Position numbers and translations under genes: made by a program. 64,000 bases of DNA from Plotosus lineatus (Eukaryota; Chordata; Actinopteri; Siluriformes; Plotosidae), in contig CM045746.1 of NCBI GenBank assembly GCA_024760905.1, positions 12,312,966-12,376,965 of the forward strand, read 5' to 3'. This document shows, one piece after another, positions 10,164 through 21,180 of the stretch (its first letter is position 1; every line of letters starts with the position of its first letter). Under the pieces are notes generated by a model. The model did not search any database. It saw only the letters and a list, made by a program, of their open reading frames with translations, and was not told the origin of the DNA.

Positions 10164-11012
10164 TACCGTGAGTAATCTTTACACTGTGTACTATGCTCAA
10201 TTACATTGAGAGAGTGATGCTGAGGTTTATTATTTAAAAATCCTGTGATATGTTGCTCCTCCAGCAGATAAACTGCAAAGCAGGCAATACCCCTCAGCCC
10301 ATGTGCCATGTTATAAAAATGTATGCCCAGTCCAAAGATAGATACTAAAAGATGTCAACTCTGGCAGCCATATTGGATATCGGACCACAAAGAATATTGA
10401 TAGGCTTGTGTAGTTACACAGTTCCAATTTAAAAACTGAAAACGTTTATGATTTATGATGATGTTTGAGTTAATGCATGGAATGCAAATTCAAGGTAGCA
10501 GCTGTCGTGGCCATTTAGATATCCCGCCATGATGAAAGTCATTAGGGCTGTGTAATTACTCGGTCGCAAAAAGCACACCAAAAATGTTGAATAATGCTAA
10601 TGGCATCTTTTGTGCTAGTGCACGAAATGCAAATATGGACGGACAGATAGATGAGCAGATGAACACTACGCGTGATGACAATACCCCGTATACTGGGATA
10701 AACTATACTTTGCATTACTCTGGAGAGTATGATTATGGTAAAAAGGTGGACACTGGGGGACAAGGTGCCACTTAAAGGTCTTTTGTCATCTCTGCTAATT
10801 TTGCATCCTTATTGAGTGTGTATTTTGAAAAAGTTTGAAGAAATGTGTTATTATGGATCATCATGATGATTCTACAGTGCTACGAAGAGGCAGAGCATTG
10901 ACAGACAAACACCACACCACACCATCAATGCTTTTAACATAGTCATGGTTTTTTTTTTTTTTTGTGTAGGGGTCGACTCTAATAGTTTATCACCACATAA
11001 TTCTCCCTGTCC
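10164..11012. other. Spacer, no gene seen
   Basis: Mostly single-copy-looking sequence. Short ORFs around 10584-10775 have no recognised domain. Confidence 0.45.
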
Positions 11013-11335
11013 TAGGCAGTGGTGGTCTAGTGGATAGGGCGCAGGATCGCTGATCTGAAGGTTGGAGGTTCGAGTTCCCACAGGGTTGTCACTGTCCCCC
11101 CCCAGTGCAGCTAACTGGGTTATCAAAGGCGCGCCATGTCTCTCACTGTCTATGGTGAGAGGCATGTAAAAGAACCATTGCTGACTTTCGTAAAGAGTAC
11201 GCTGCAAAGCCGTCAGCGTGTTTCTACGACCTGGAGAGGGATGGGCGCCGCCAGGCCAAAAATCAGCCCAAGTCTCGCCATGAAGGCGCCCCAACGACAT
11301 CCCCGGATGTTAAGGGATAAGTGAAGTGAAGTGAA
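11013..11335 (+). repeat. SINE-A with tail type 3
   Basis: Standard SINE-A head and core up to gctgcaaagccgtcagcgtg. The 3' part then differs from types 1 and 2: gacctggagagggatgggcg, a region with ccatgaaggcgccccaacga, and an end made of gtgaagtgaagtgaa. This suggests a third tail acquired from another element. Confidence 0.8.
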
Positions 11336-11752
11336 TTCTCCCTGTCTGTTTTCTGCCCACAAAGATGCGGCTAATAAATGACTCTGACTAGACAGAAACT
11401 TCCGAAAAGCTTAAATGAAGCATCATGAGTTTCCTTAGTGTTATGTTAATGAGAAATATACAAGATGAATAGAAAATTTGCCCAAAAGCTTCTTCTCAGT
11501 TTTGGCTCAGATTGTAATGGAGAGCAATAGTAAAACTGTGGTTTATTTATTTATTTATAATGAATTTATAATTATATAAATAATAATTATTCCGAAAGTA
11601 TGGGATTCATGCCTCATTGCCACCAAGCCGCTACTATTGGGCCTTTGAGCAAGGGCAGTAATCCTCAATTGCTCAGTTGTATAAAATGATAAATGTAAGT
11701 CTCTTTGGATAAGGATGTCTGAGTGTCAGTATACGCAATGTTCATAAATATG
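11336..11752. other. Spacer, no gene seen
   Basis: AT-rich. A segment with gcctcattgccaccaagccg to gtctgagtgtcag may be an old SINE fragment, but it could not be classified. Confidence 0.4.
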
Positions 11753-11809
11753 TCATCATCATCATCATCATCGTCATCGTCATCATCATCATCATCATCA
11801 TCATCATCA
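11753..11809. repeat. (TCA)n microsatellite
   Basis: About 18 units with two TCG variants. It adjoins the repeat that starts at 11810 and may be the microsatellite tail of that element. Confidence 0.95.
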
Positions 11810-12232
11810 AGGTCCATAGCCGTCTGGCTGTAGGTGCACTTTACTGTCTTCTACCAGACGTTTCCAATTTCCTCTGTCGGCTGCATACTTTGTAACAATG
11901 GAGGACGAGGTTGTTTTTATCCTGGGCCTCAAATGATCTGGTATGTGGTTTCTTTATGATGTAAACATGCTAAGTGTTCCAATAGGCAAAATTCCCTCGT
12001 CGTGCCCAACTCTCCTCCAGGCATGGATGGCAGATGGCTCCCGAGTGAGATCATCCGCCCACTGGCAGGTTTTGTTTTTCGTCCTGATATGAACACACAC
12101 ACACACACACCTCATCAAGATAAACTTGATGGGGGAGTTGGTTTAGTCGCCTACCACCTGACCATGAGACAGGTAGTGCAGGATTACATGGGACCTGACC
12201 CGACATAAACATGTGTCCTATGCTAATGTTCC
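11810..12232. repeat. Unclassified dispersed-repeat fragment, probably LINE/SINE derived
   Basis: Features include tctgtcggctgcatactttg, gagtgagatcatccgcccac and ggttggtttagtcgcctacc. The last resembles a sequence common in fish non-LTR elements, by memory only. It starts beside a TCA tract, which is consistent with the 3' end of a reverse-oriented non-LTR element. A short CA tract interrupts it at 12092. Confidence 0.45.
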
Positions 12233-12270
12233 TTTCTATCTTTCTCTCATATACATGTACATGCATGTAT

Positions 12271-12276
12271 GTGAGT

Positions 12277-12322
<46 letters not shown>
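12271..12322. repeat. (GT)n(TA)n microsatellite
   Basis: GT units pass into TA units directly before the 48-bp inverted repeat. Confidence 0.95.
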
Positions 12323-12323
<1 letters not shown>

Positions 12324-12326
12324 CAC

Positions 12327-12520
12327 AAAAGGACAGGACAAAGGCTTTCTATTGAAACTCCATTTATCACTACAGATCTGTTTCGAGGGGTGGTGAAACC
12401 ATCCCCTCTCTTCAGGTGATTACAGAAGAAGTGATAAATGGAGTGTAATATGGAGTGTAATATGGAGTGTAATGTAGTGATAAATGGAGTTTCAATAGAA
12501 AGCCTTTGTCCTGTCCTTTT
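12327..12520. repeat. Perfect 48-bp inverted repeat with 98-bp loop
   Basis: The left arm 12327-12374 and right arm 12473-12520 are exact reverse complements (for example aaaaggacaggacaaaggct against agcctttgtcctgtcctttt). The loop holds three copies of atggagtgtaat. The sequence just after the right arm (gctctatcaaaaagtattga and ctacggaaggatctactcag) recurs at 29069-29123, so this is part of a dispersed element. It is possibly Penelope-like, which is unproven. Confidence 0.9.
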
Positions 12521-12582
12521 GTTTATTTGCTCTATCAAAAAGTATTGAGCACTCTCCTACGGAAGGATCTACTCAGAAAATC

Positions 12583-12650
<68 letters not shown>
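12521..12650. repeat. Dispersed-repeat end followed by (TA)n(CA)n
   Basis: ctacggaaggatctactcag then tcctctatatat runs into about 26 TA units and a short CA tract. The same order (repeat, then TA tract) is seen at 29069-29149, so the microsatellite looks like part of the element's end. Confidence 0.7.
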
Positions 12651-12652
<2 letters not shown>

Positions 12653-12955
12653 GGATCCCTAACTTTCCATAGTTAATTGGGTCCAAGACCACCGCGACCA
12701 TTGAATTCCATGAGGTAGGATCAACAACCCCCCCCATGACGTTATATGAACATGTATATGTGAATATAATATCAATAAATAGATACATATTCAATGCTAT
12801 AAATGCTTATAATAACAATTAAACATTCAAAAATAATGCATAAGATGTAAATAAAATATAAATACACACACGGGCAGACACACATATGCATACAGATGCA
12901 CGTGCACACACTCAGATGCACACCTCACATTAAAATGTAAATAGTTTTGATGGTC
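12649..12955. mobile_element. pogo-type MITE, copy B (one end only)
   Basis: Begins cagggatccctaactttcca directly after a CA tract and follows copy A through ttaattgggtccaagaccac to cagatgcacacctcacatta. The other terminal repeat is missing where a LINE fragment begins. Confidence 0.75.
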
Positions 12956-13225
12956 TAATGAGACCAAGCAGTTGAGAGAAATACGCCGACAAATGAAATG
13001 AAGCGGAACACCTAGAGATAACATTGATTACTCAGTGGTCTGCAAGGAGATACGACGAGGAATGGCAGAGGAGATCAATGCTTACAATGAAGAGGAACAG
13101 CTGACAGCTCTGGAGAACAATAAAGGGCTACGACGAACACAGAAAGATCAGTGTATAGGCAGAAATAAGATCACTGCACTTAAGGAAGCAGATGGCACAC
13201 TCATCCATGACTTGGATGAATAACA
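12956..13225 (+). pseudogene. LINE ORF2 fragment between endonuclease and RT
   Basis: Reads CKEIRRGMAEEINAYNEE, then LENNKGLRRTQKDQCIGR and ITALKEADGTLIHDLDE. This matches the pattern of the linker between endonuclease and reverse transcriptase in vertebrate non-LTR elements (a K-x-D-G-T-x-I-x-D type motif just before RT). Upstream codons in the same frame read NETKQLREIRRQMK before a stop. Only this fragment is present. Confidence 0.6.
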
Positions 13226-13339
13226 TGGACAGAATGATAAACCTTCAATACACGAATAATAGCTTTAGATAATAATTATGTAATTAGTTACACTTTGCCA
13301 ATTGATAGTGTTTGACATGTTCAAATTTTCTTTGTTATC

Positions 13340-13500
13340 TGTCTGTCTTCCTTTCGACTTTTTCCCTTTTACTTGGGAGTCACCACAGCGAATCATCTGA
13401 CTCGCACGTTTGATTTGGCAGAGGTTTTTATGCTGGATGCCCTTCCTGTCACAACCTTTTTTAGCAAAAGACAGAAACACGCTGACGGCTTTAAATGCCA
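13340..13500 (-). repeat. SINE-A tail type 2 fragment
   Basis: cctttcgactttttcccttt, gtcaccacagcgaatcatct, ttatgctggatgcccttcct, and the first part of the core (acagaaacacgctgacggct). Confidence 0.8.
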
Positions 13501-14332
13501 ATACTTCAGTGGTTGGTGGGGGCACAAGATATACTGTGTAACATGGACAGGAGGTGTTATGTATATCATTGATCTTGTTTCAAGTCGGGTGTTTATTTAC
13601 CAATTTTGCCACACACACACAAATTCTGTGGTTCACTGTACATGCACCAGTGCTCCGAGTCATGTGGGTATTGGATCTGTGGAGACTTTAGCAGAGACTC
13701 AGTGTGACATAAACATAATGAGGTCTTTCTCCTGTCATAAAGTTGAGCGTGAAAAAAGGTGTTCATTAGGAAGTATTTGAATTATTTCAAAAACTGTGTT
13801 CACCATATATACATATTTTGATGATATTATTTCTCAGACATGCACTAAAGATTTTCATGCATTGATTCGCAAATAAACTTGGAGATGGAAATGTTTACTC
13901 AAATTTGAAGTTATGTAGTTGGGTACTGTATTCGGAAAATGTACCAGTTTCATGATCAGACCCATATACTAGTATATATGACAGGATATACAGAGGTCAG
14001 AAGATTTGCCTCAGAAGACTTGTCTGTAGAAACTATATAGGAGATGAAGTCCCAAAATATGGAAACAAATTTCTGTCAAAAACCCCAACACGCTGCTGCA
14101 TTTGATAAAGAATTGCTTTGCTGGGATTCGCAGGAAAAAAAATTGTGCTGATGGGGCTTTCGCCAAGTATTCAAAGGCAACAAATATTGACCTTCACCAA
14201 AGAGTTGCTAACAGTCTTTATTATTTGCAAACAGTTGCTGAAATGATTCATAAAGGCTCTTAAATAGTTTCTAGAGTTCACTGATTGGTGAAGCCAAAAT
14301 AACCTTGACAACATTCTGTTTGCAACTATTTG
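13501..14332. other. Spacer, no gene seen
   Basis: No recognised repeat. A 135-codon plus-strand ORF at 13373-13780 overlaps the SINE tail and has no domain. Confidence 0.45.
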
Positions 14333-14507
14333 TTCAGTTCATTTTCTGTAACCACTTCATCCTAATTAGGGTCGCGGGGAGGCTGGTGCCCATCTCAGCC
14401 AACTCAGAGCGAGGGCAGAGTACACCCTGGACAGCTCGCCAGGCCATCGCAGGGCGGAAACACGCTGACGGCTTTGCAGCCTACTCTTGTCGAAAGTCAG
14501 CAATGGC
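14333..14507 (-). repeat. SINE-A 3' half, tail type 1
   Basis: tcattttctgtaaccacttc through ggccatcgcagggcggaaac to cgaaagtcagcaatgg. The 5' half is missing, which is typical of 5' truncation. Confidence 0.85.
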
Positions 14508-14604
14508 AACTATTTGTGGAAAATTTAATTTGTAAAGAATCTCTGAACGTGCTCAAAATTACTTTGCAATAGGAAAAACTGTTTGCTAGCTCTTTTGCAA
14601 CCTT

Positions 14605-16107
14605 TTATGAACCCTCATCCTCATCCTCATCTTCTTCCGCTAAGTCCGGGGTCGGGTCGCGGGGGCAGCAACCTAAGCAAAGAGGTCCAGACATCCCTCT
14701 CCCCATCCACTTCCTCCAACTCTTCGGGGGGACACCGAGGCGGTCCCAGACAAGCCGAGAGACATAGTCCCTCCAATGTGTTCTAGGTCGACTCTGGGGT
14801 CTCTTCCTGGTTGGACATGCCCGAAACACCACACCAGGGAGGGGTCCGGGAGGCATTCTGACCAGATGCCCAAGCCACCTCAACCGGCCCCTCTCAATGC
14901 AGAGGAGCAGCAGCTCTACTCCGAGCTCTCCATGGATGGTAGAGCTTATCACCTTATCTCTAAGGGACAACCTCGCCACCCGGCAAAGGAAGCTCATTTG
15001 AGCCGCTTGTATCTGCGATCTTGTTCTTGCGGTCACTACCCAAAGCTCATGGCCATAGGTGAGGGTTGTAATGTAGATCGACTGGTAAATTGAGAGCTTC
15101 GCCTTGCGGCTCAGCTCATTCTTCAACATGACGGACCGGTACAGGCTCTGTTTAACAGCAGAAGCTGTAACGATTCGTCTGTCAATCTCCCGCTCCAGCC
15201 TTACCTCATTCGTGAACAAGACCCCAAGATACTTAAATTCCTCCACTTGGGGCAGGACCTCATTCCCGACCCGTAGGGTGCATTCCACTCTTGTCCAACT
15301 GAGAACCATGGCCTCGGACTTGGAGGTACTGATCTTCATCCAGGCTGCTTCACACTCCGCTGCGAATCGCTCCAATGAGAGCTGGAGGTCCTGACTTGAT
15401 GAAGCCAAAATGACAACATCATCCGCAAAAAGCAGAGATGAGATCCAATGGCCACCAAAGCAGAACCCCTCAACATCTCGACTGCGCCTAGAAATTCTGT
15501 CCATAAAAATTATGAACAGAATCGGTGACAAAGGACAGCCTTGGCGGACTTCAACTCCCACCGAAAACGAATTCAACCTGTTATTACCAATACAGACCAA
15601 ACTCTGGCTCCGGTGATACAGCGACCGAATGGCCTGTGGCAACGGGTCCGGAACGCCGTACTCCTGGAGCACGCCCCACAAGATTGTTCGAAGGACACTG
15701 TCGAAACCCTTCTCCAAATCCACAAAACACATGTGGACAGATTGGGCAAACTCCCATGCCCCCTCCAAAATCCTCTGGAGCGTCTAGAGTTGGTCAAGAG
15801 TGCTACGGCCAGGACGAAAACCACATTGTTCCTCCTGAATCCGAGGTTCGACTATCGGTCGGATCCTCCTCTCCAGTACCCCTGCATAGACTTTCCCAGG
15901 TAGGCTGAGGAGTGTGATTCCCCGATAATTGGAACACACCCTCCGGTCCCCCTTCTTAAAAATAGGGACCACTACCCTGGTTTGCCAATCTAGAGGTACA
16001 GCCCTCGATGACCAAGTAATTTTGCAGAGACTGTTAACCAAGACAGTCCAACAGCATCCAGAGCCCTGAGATATTCTGGGCGGATCTTGTCCAACCCCGG
16101 AGCTCAA
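14605..16107 (-). pseudogene. LINE reverse transcriptase domain with in-frame stop
   Basis: The upstream part (16107-15787) carries RVVVPIFKKGDRRVCSNYRG and CGFRPGRSTLDQL, RT motifs 1-2. A TAG at 15786-15784 interrupts the frame. The downstream part continues in the same frame with FVDLEKGFD (motif A), RQGCPLSPILFIIF (motif B), LLFADDVV (catalytic motif C, F-A-D-D) and EEFKYLGVLF (motif D/E region). It then shows the C-terminal RWLGHLVRMPPGPLPG and an acidic end. Confidence 0.9.
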
Positions 16108-16482
16108 CCACCGAGGAGCTTTTTGACAAGCTCAGTGACCTCCACTCCTGTAATGGGCAGACCCCCACCGAAACCCCCAGGGTCTTCCTCCTTCACGGAG
16201 GTCGTGTTGATGGGATTGAGGAAGTCCTCAAAGTATTCCCTCCACCTCTTGACGACATCCCAGTCGAGGTAAGCAGCTCCCCACCTCCACTGTAAACAGT
16301 GTTTGTGGAGAACTGCCCCCTCCTGAGGCGTCGGATAGCGGTCCAGAACCTTTTTGAGGCCAACCGGTAATCACTCTCCAGGCCCTCACCGAACTCCTCC
16401 GTTTGGCCTGCTGGTACCTGTCCACTGCCTTGGGAGTGCCACAGGCTGATTAAACCCGATAGGCCTCCTTCTTCAGCTGGAC

Positions 16483-16621
16483 GGCCCCCTTCACCACAGG
16501 TGTCCACCACCAGGTTCGAGGGTTAACGCCATGACAAGCACCGACGACCTGGTGGTGGACACCTGTGGTGAAGGGGGCCACCAGATTCGGGGGTTAACGC
16601 CACGACAAGCACCGACGACCT
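16483..16621. repeat. 33-bp perfect inverted plus 43-bp direct duplication inside the LINE
   Basis: 16483-16515 is the exact reverse complement of 16547-16579 with a 31-bp loop. In addition 16509-16550 is repeated, with a few changes, at 16579-16621 (gacaagcaccgacgacct in both). The combination suggests a fold-back template switch within the LINE copy. Confidence 0.9.
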
Positions 16622-17577
16622 TTCGGCCAGAGCTATGGGCTGCTGCCTCAGCAATGGAGGCACAAAACATGGCCCATTCGGATTCCATGTCCCCTGCCTC
16701 CTCCGGGACTTGGTTGTAGCTCTGCCGGAGGTGGGAGTTAAAGGCCTCTCGGACAGGGGACTCTGCCAAACGTTCCCAGCAGACCCTGATTACATGGTTG
16801 GGCCTGTCAGATCTGGAAGGCAGCCTCCCCCACCACCGAAACCAACTCACCACCATGTAGTGATCGGTAGACAGCTCAGCTCCTGTCTTCACCCGAGTGT
16901 CCAATACATATGGCCGCAAGTCCGGTGAGATGACTACAAAGTCAATCATTGAACTGCGACCTAGGGTGTCCTGGTGCCAAGTGCACCTATGGGCACCCTT
17001 ATGTTCGAACATGGTGTTCGTGATAGACAAACTGTGACGAGCACAGAAGTACAACAATGAAACACCATTCGGGTTCAGACTGGAGAGGCCGTACCTACTA
17101 GTCACACCATCGTTGCCCACATGGGTGTTGAAATCTCCCAAGACAACGAGTGAGTCTCCCGAGGGAGTGTTCTCTGCATAAGCACAAATAACAGTCAGGA
17201 CCCATCCCTCCACCCGAAGATGGAGGGAAGCTACCCTTTCGTCAACTGGGGAGAACCCCAACATTTGGGTCCCGAGATGGGGGGGCAACAAGAATGTCCA
17301 CACCGGCTCGCCGCCTCTACCCATGAGCAACTCCAGAATGGAATAAGATCCAGCCTCTCTCGAGATGGGTAGTTCCAGAGTCCAAGCTATGCGTTGAGGT
17401 GAGCCCGACTATATCTAGTCGGTATCTCTCCACCTCACGCACCAGATCAGGCTCCTTCCCCAACAGAGAAGTGACATTCCATGAGTACAGAGTGAGTAAC
17501 CGAGGATCAGTCCGACAGAACCCATGCCTTTGGCTGCCACCCAACTCACATTGCACCCCGACAACGAACCCCAACAA
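16491..17577 (-). pseudogene. LINE AP endonuclease domain (frameshifted)
   Basis: The beginning LTLYSWNVTSLLGKEPDLV and RYRLDIVGLTSTHS lies in one frame (17577-17317). LVVLGDFNTHVGND, ARHSLSITNTMFEHK, TWHQDTLGRSSMIDFVVIS and LSTDHYMVVSWF lie in the next (17330-16491). The GDFN and SxDH motifs mark an APE-like endonuclease. The DNA-nicking enzyme primes reverse transcription in non-LTR elements. At least one frameshift separates the blocks. Confidence 0.85.
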
Positions 17578-17714
17578 CCCAACATTTGGTACATTCCTCG
17601 GTATTCATCGCTCCGAGAGATATACGCTTAAGAACACAGCCTGCATCCTTGTGATGGTTGTAGATTCACTGAGAGACTGGTTGTAGAGTAAACCTGCAGT
17701 TAAGAGAGGTGCCA

Positions 17715-18480
17715 AGAGCTTTAATGCCTATTTTGAGGAGTTTAAGAGCATTGGGCAGAGATGGGTCCCTGGGGCCATTACATCTCTCCTGGTATAGTAT
17801 GTGATGCTCTTCCTATGCTCAGGAGGATTGTTATTGCTGCTGACGTCACCCTGGATTTCGAAAGCATAGATAACTTTAGCCTTCTTTATGATTGTAGTGA
17901 GCCTCGTCAATGGTTCATTGAGTGCAGCTGCATCAACAGACATGAATGCAGGGTCATAAGCACTTAGCAGACACAAGCCTCTTTATTTAGCCAGGGTTTC
18001 CAGTTGGGGTGAACAATGACTTTTCTTCTAGTGGTGACAGCATCAACACATTTCTGATATAGCATATAACTTAGTACTGATGACGTCTACTTGTACTCAT
18101 CCAAGTCTCAATACTGTACATCATTACGATGCTGCTGGTTCTCTGAAGATCTGCCAGTCCATATAATCAAAGCAATCCTGTAGGATGGAGGTGGAATCAC
18201 TTGGCCAAACTGTGATAGTCTTTTGTTGTTTTCTTGGATTTTGGCTGATGTCTTTTAACAGGAACTAGATAGATTGTGATAGTGATAGATTGAGATGTGA
18301 CCTGAGATGATGAGAAGGGGGTGAGAGGTTGCCTTGCATGTCCAACATCTGTTTGTATACCTTGGTACCACAAGGTATCACATATGGCAGTGGTTATGGG
18401 GCTAATGCTGCTGAACACAGTTTTAGACTTCCAGTTTTGTGCCATTCCCAACAAATGAGCTAAAGTTACCCATGTCTTCA
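17715..18480 (-). pseudogene. Fragment of a second LINE family (endonuclease end and linker)
   Basis: Minus-strand frames read ITIYLVPVKRHQPK, LQDCFDYMDW, KVIVHPNWKPWLNKE, AYDPAFMSVDAAALNE and EIQGDVSSNNN. This is the region after the endonuclease and before RT in a different fish non-LTR family (the NxKPW and AFxSGD-type motifs). Stops and shifts are frequent. It abuts the 5' end of the larger LINE. Confidence 0.65.
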
Positions 18481-18811
18481 TTCATTTTCTGAACTGCTTA
18501 ATAATAATTAGACTTCCAGGGAGGCTGGCGCTCATCCCAGCCGACTCTGGGTGAGGGCAGAGTACACCCTGGGCAGCTTGCCAGGCCATCACAGGGCAGA
18601 AGCATGCTGACGGCTATGCAGCTACTCTTGACGAAGGTCAGCGATGGTTCTTTTACATGCCTCTCACCACAGGCAGTGGGAGACATGGCCGTCCTTTGAT
18701 AACCCAGTTAGCTGCACTGGAAGGGCAGTGACAGGTTGTTGATGGTGGGGCTTGGGCCCCCAACCTTGGGATCAGGAATCCAGCACCTTACCACCAGGCC
18801 ACCACTGCCCG
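18481..18811 (-). repeat. SINE-A, full length, tail type 1
   Basis: ttcattttctgaactgctta tail, core with cagcgatggttcttttacat, and head ending aggccaccactgcccg. Moderately diverged. Confidence 0.9.
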
Positions 18812-19021
18812 TCCCAATAATAAATTAAAATAAAAGAGTATTGTCTGTGGTACTACGCTAAAAAATTTACTTTTATTGATAGGAGGCGTAATGCTGTTTA
18901 TTCCCAGCCGTGTCCAGGAATATAAAATATATTACCATTGTTCTTAAGTAATGTAACTAAGTGTACTCTGCAACTGGTTATTTTAAAAACCATAAATGTC
19001 ACATAATATTATCATCACCAC

Positions 19022-19060
<39 letters not shown>

Positions 19061-19383
19061 GCCCCAAAAGGATCACACTACAAAATTACAATAACTTGCT
19101 TTATTGGCAATGCTTGAGAAATTATTGTTAAACTAATTAATTACTGTACACTCTTAAAATTAAAGAGCAGGTTTTTTATACTGAGTAATTTACTGAGTGG
19201 GTGTAGGATTCTCAGCTTATGTTGTGATTTATATCTATACAAATAATTAATATCTATTTATCATTTACTACATTAAAAATGTAAACTGTAAAATATGAAT
19301 TTTTAAAAATAAAACATACATCATGTCCAAAAAAATGTAAAAAATTTAACCCACCCAATTATAAATGATGAGTAAAATAATTG
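18812..19383. other. AT-rich spacer with a (GT)n tract at 19024-19059
   Basis: No gene or classified repeat apart from the GT microsatellite. Confidence 0.5.
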
Positions 19384-19421
19384 AAGACAGACAGACAGAC
19401 CGACAGACAGATAGATAGATG

Positions 19422-19460
<39 letters not shown>
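19384..19460. repeat. (GACA)n(GATA)n microsatellite
   Basis: GACA units give way to about 12 GATA units, then tactttattaatcccagag. Confidence 0.95.
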
Positions 19461-19461
<1 letters not shown>

Positions 19462-19699
19462 CTTTATTAATCCCAGAGTGAAATTTCCAAGTTAATAGAA
19501 AAGCAATTTCTGTCAAAAAAATAAAATTAAAGTAATAACATGTATAATTTTAAAAACATTTAACTTGAAATCAGTTAGAATCTGCTTTTATTTGTGCTTC
19601 TAAAGCGTTAGTAAAATGAAAACACTGACTATTCGCAGATAAATATATTTGTTGATGAAGTGTGCCACCTAGAGGCTGACAACTTATTATTCACTAGAA
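19461..19699. other. Spacer, no gene seen
   Basis: The tactttattaatcccagag sequence after the GATA tract resembles a dispersed-repeat end found beside tetranucleotide repeats, but it could not be classified. Confidence 0.4.
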
Positions 19700-20145
19700 A
19701 ATCTTCTTTCCTTTCGGCTGCTCCCTTCAGGGGTCGCCACAGCAAATCATCCGTCTCCATCTCACCCTGTCCTCTGCATCTTCTTTTTTGACTCCAACGA
19801 CCTTCATGTCTTCCTTTACCACATCCATAAATCTTCTCTTTGGTCTTCCTCTGGGCCTTCTGCCTGGTAGTTCCAAGCATCCTACTACCAATATATTCAC
19901 TATCCCTCCTCTGTACATGTCCAAACCATCTCAATCTAGCCTCTCTGACTTTGTCTCCAAAACATGTTACATGGGCTGTCCCTCCGATATACTCATTCCT
20001 GATCCTATCCATCCTCGTTACTCCCAGAGAGAACCTCAACATTTTCATCTCTGCTACCTCCAGCTCTGCCTCCTGTCTTTTCCCCAGGGCCACTGTTTCT
20101 AAACCATACAACATCGCTGGCCTCAACACCGTCTTGTACACTTTT
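19700..20145 (-). mobile_element. LINE 3' end; source of SINE-A tail type 2
   Basis: The minus strand encodes the C-terminus of a LINE ORF2: YKTVLRPAMLYGLETVALGK, LEVAEMKMLRFSLGVTRMDR, NEYIGGTAHV, REARLRWFGHVQRRDSEYIG. A frame change then gives GRRPRGRPKRRFMDVVKEDM and DRVRWRRMICCGDP. The 3' UTR reads gatttgctgtggcgacccct, gaagggagcagccgaaagga. Tail type 2 of SINE-A matches this 3' end almost base for base. It is 5'-truncated and frameshifted. Confidence 0.85.
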
Positions 20146-20235
20146 CCTTTCCTTTCCTGAGCTGTTCAGGATGTACCCCAGAGTTGGCTGAGATTGGCCC
20201 AGCCTCCCCGTGACCCTAATAAGGATTAAGCGAGT
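20146..20235 (+). repeat. SINE tail fragment (type 1)
   Basis: gagctgttcaggatgtaccc through ccccgtgaccctaataagga; only the tail. Confidence 0.7.
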
Positions 20236-20354
20236 CCTCCACAACTCATGTGACAAGTTTGCAGCAGTAAGAGAGCAAGACTTGACCATGCCAGGGAATG
20301 ACAGAAAATGAAGAGTTCTATCCCAGAGCATTGGCAGAGGTGGTTAATCCTGTA

Positions 20355-20520
20355 TTGGTGCAGTGGTGGCCTGGTGGTAAGGTGTTTGATTACTGATCCC
20401 AACGTTGGTGGTTCAAGCCCATTGGCAACGGTTGTCAGTGCTGTCCCCCCCCAGTGCAGCTAACTGGGTTACCAAAGGCCGGCTATGCCTCTCACTGGCT
20501 GTGGTGAGAGGTTATTGGTG
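20355..20520 (+). repeat. SINE-A head and core, 3' truncated
   Basis: cagtggtggcctggtggtaa to ctgtggtgagagg. It lacks the tail, which is unusual for a retroposon and suggests a later deletion. Confidence 0.75.
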
Positions 20521-20610
20521 TAAAATTGAGAAGTTAGTACTTACAGTTGTGTTTTGGTAAGGAACTAATTAGTCATGTTAAATTGTGATGTTTTTCAAAA
20601 ACCATGGACG

Positions 20611-21180
20611 ACAGGGATCCCTCGCTACTTCGCGCTTCAATTCATACGGCTTCAGTGCATCACGTTTTAAAAAAAAAACAAAAAAACATTGAATTAAAAA
20701 ATGAGGAAATTAAGGAAGAACAGGGGAAAAGTTAAGGAAAATGCTGAAAAACAAGGCCAATTATCTAACAAAAAAAAAAAAAAACAAACCCAAAAAAAAC
20801 AAAAACAAAAACTGACCCAAAACCTCCCAACAAAACTAGGTACATTTTTATGTGAGGTGCCTATCTGAGTATGTGCACGCACATCTGTGTGTGCGTGCAT
20901 GGGTGCGCACACACAGATGCATGTGCACACACTCAGATGTGCACCTCACCTAAAAATGTATGTGTATGTGTGTGTATTTATATTTTATTTACATCTTATG
21001 CACGAAGTTTTAATGTTTAATTGTTATTATAAGCATTTATAGCATTGAATATGTATTTATTGATATTATATACACGTACGTATATTTCAGTCGGGCTTTG
21101 GGGTTGATCCTACTTCGTGGAATTCGTGATCGTGGGGGATGTCGGTCCCAATTAACCGCGGAAAGTGAGGGATCCCTGTA
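20611..21180. mobile_element. pogo-type MITE, copy C
   Basis: Ends cagggatccctcgctacttc and aaagtgagggatccctgta. The body contains A-rich DNA (aaattaaggaagaacagggg), CA-rich DNA and gttaaccgcgg-like sequence. This is the best uninterrupted copy of the family, about 570 bp. Confidence 0.85.

Larger units (their letters stand above)
14590..17690 (-). mobile_element. Non-LTR retrotransposon (LINE), near-complete ORF2
   Basis: A 3.1-kb minus-strand element encodes an AP-type endonuclease and reverse transcriptase. The 3' end is a CATCCTCAT-type repeat at 14608-14632. This is the family in fish whose ORF2 ends with RWLGHLVRMPP and RPRTHWRDYVSRL. The frame is broken by several shifts and one in-frame stop, so the copy is dead. 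A second, 5'-truncated copy lies at 49635-50183. The clade (for example L2/Rex or RTE) cannot be decided without a tree. Confidence 0.9.

Noticed and set aside
13373..13780. 135-codon plus-strand ORF
   Set aside because: It starts in a SINE tail read backwards and has no domain.
14776..17686. Plus-strand ORFs of 60-127 codons
   Set aside because: Antisense shadows of the LINE ORF2.
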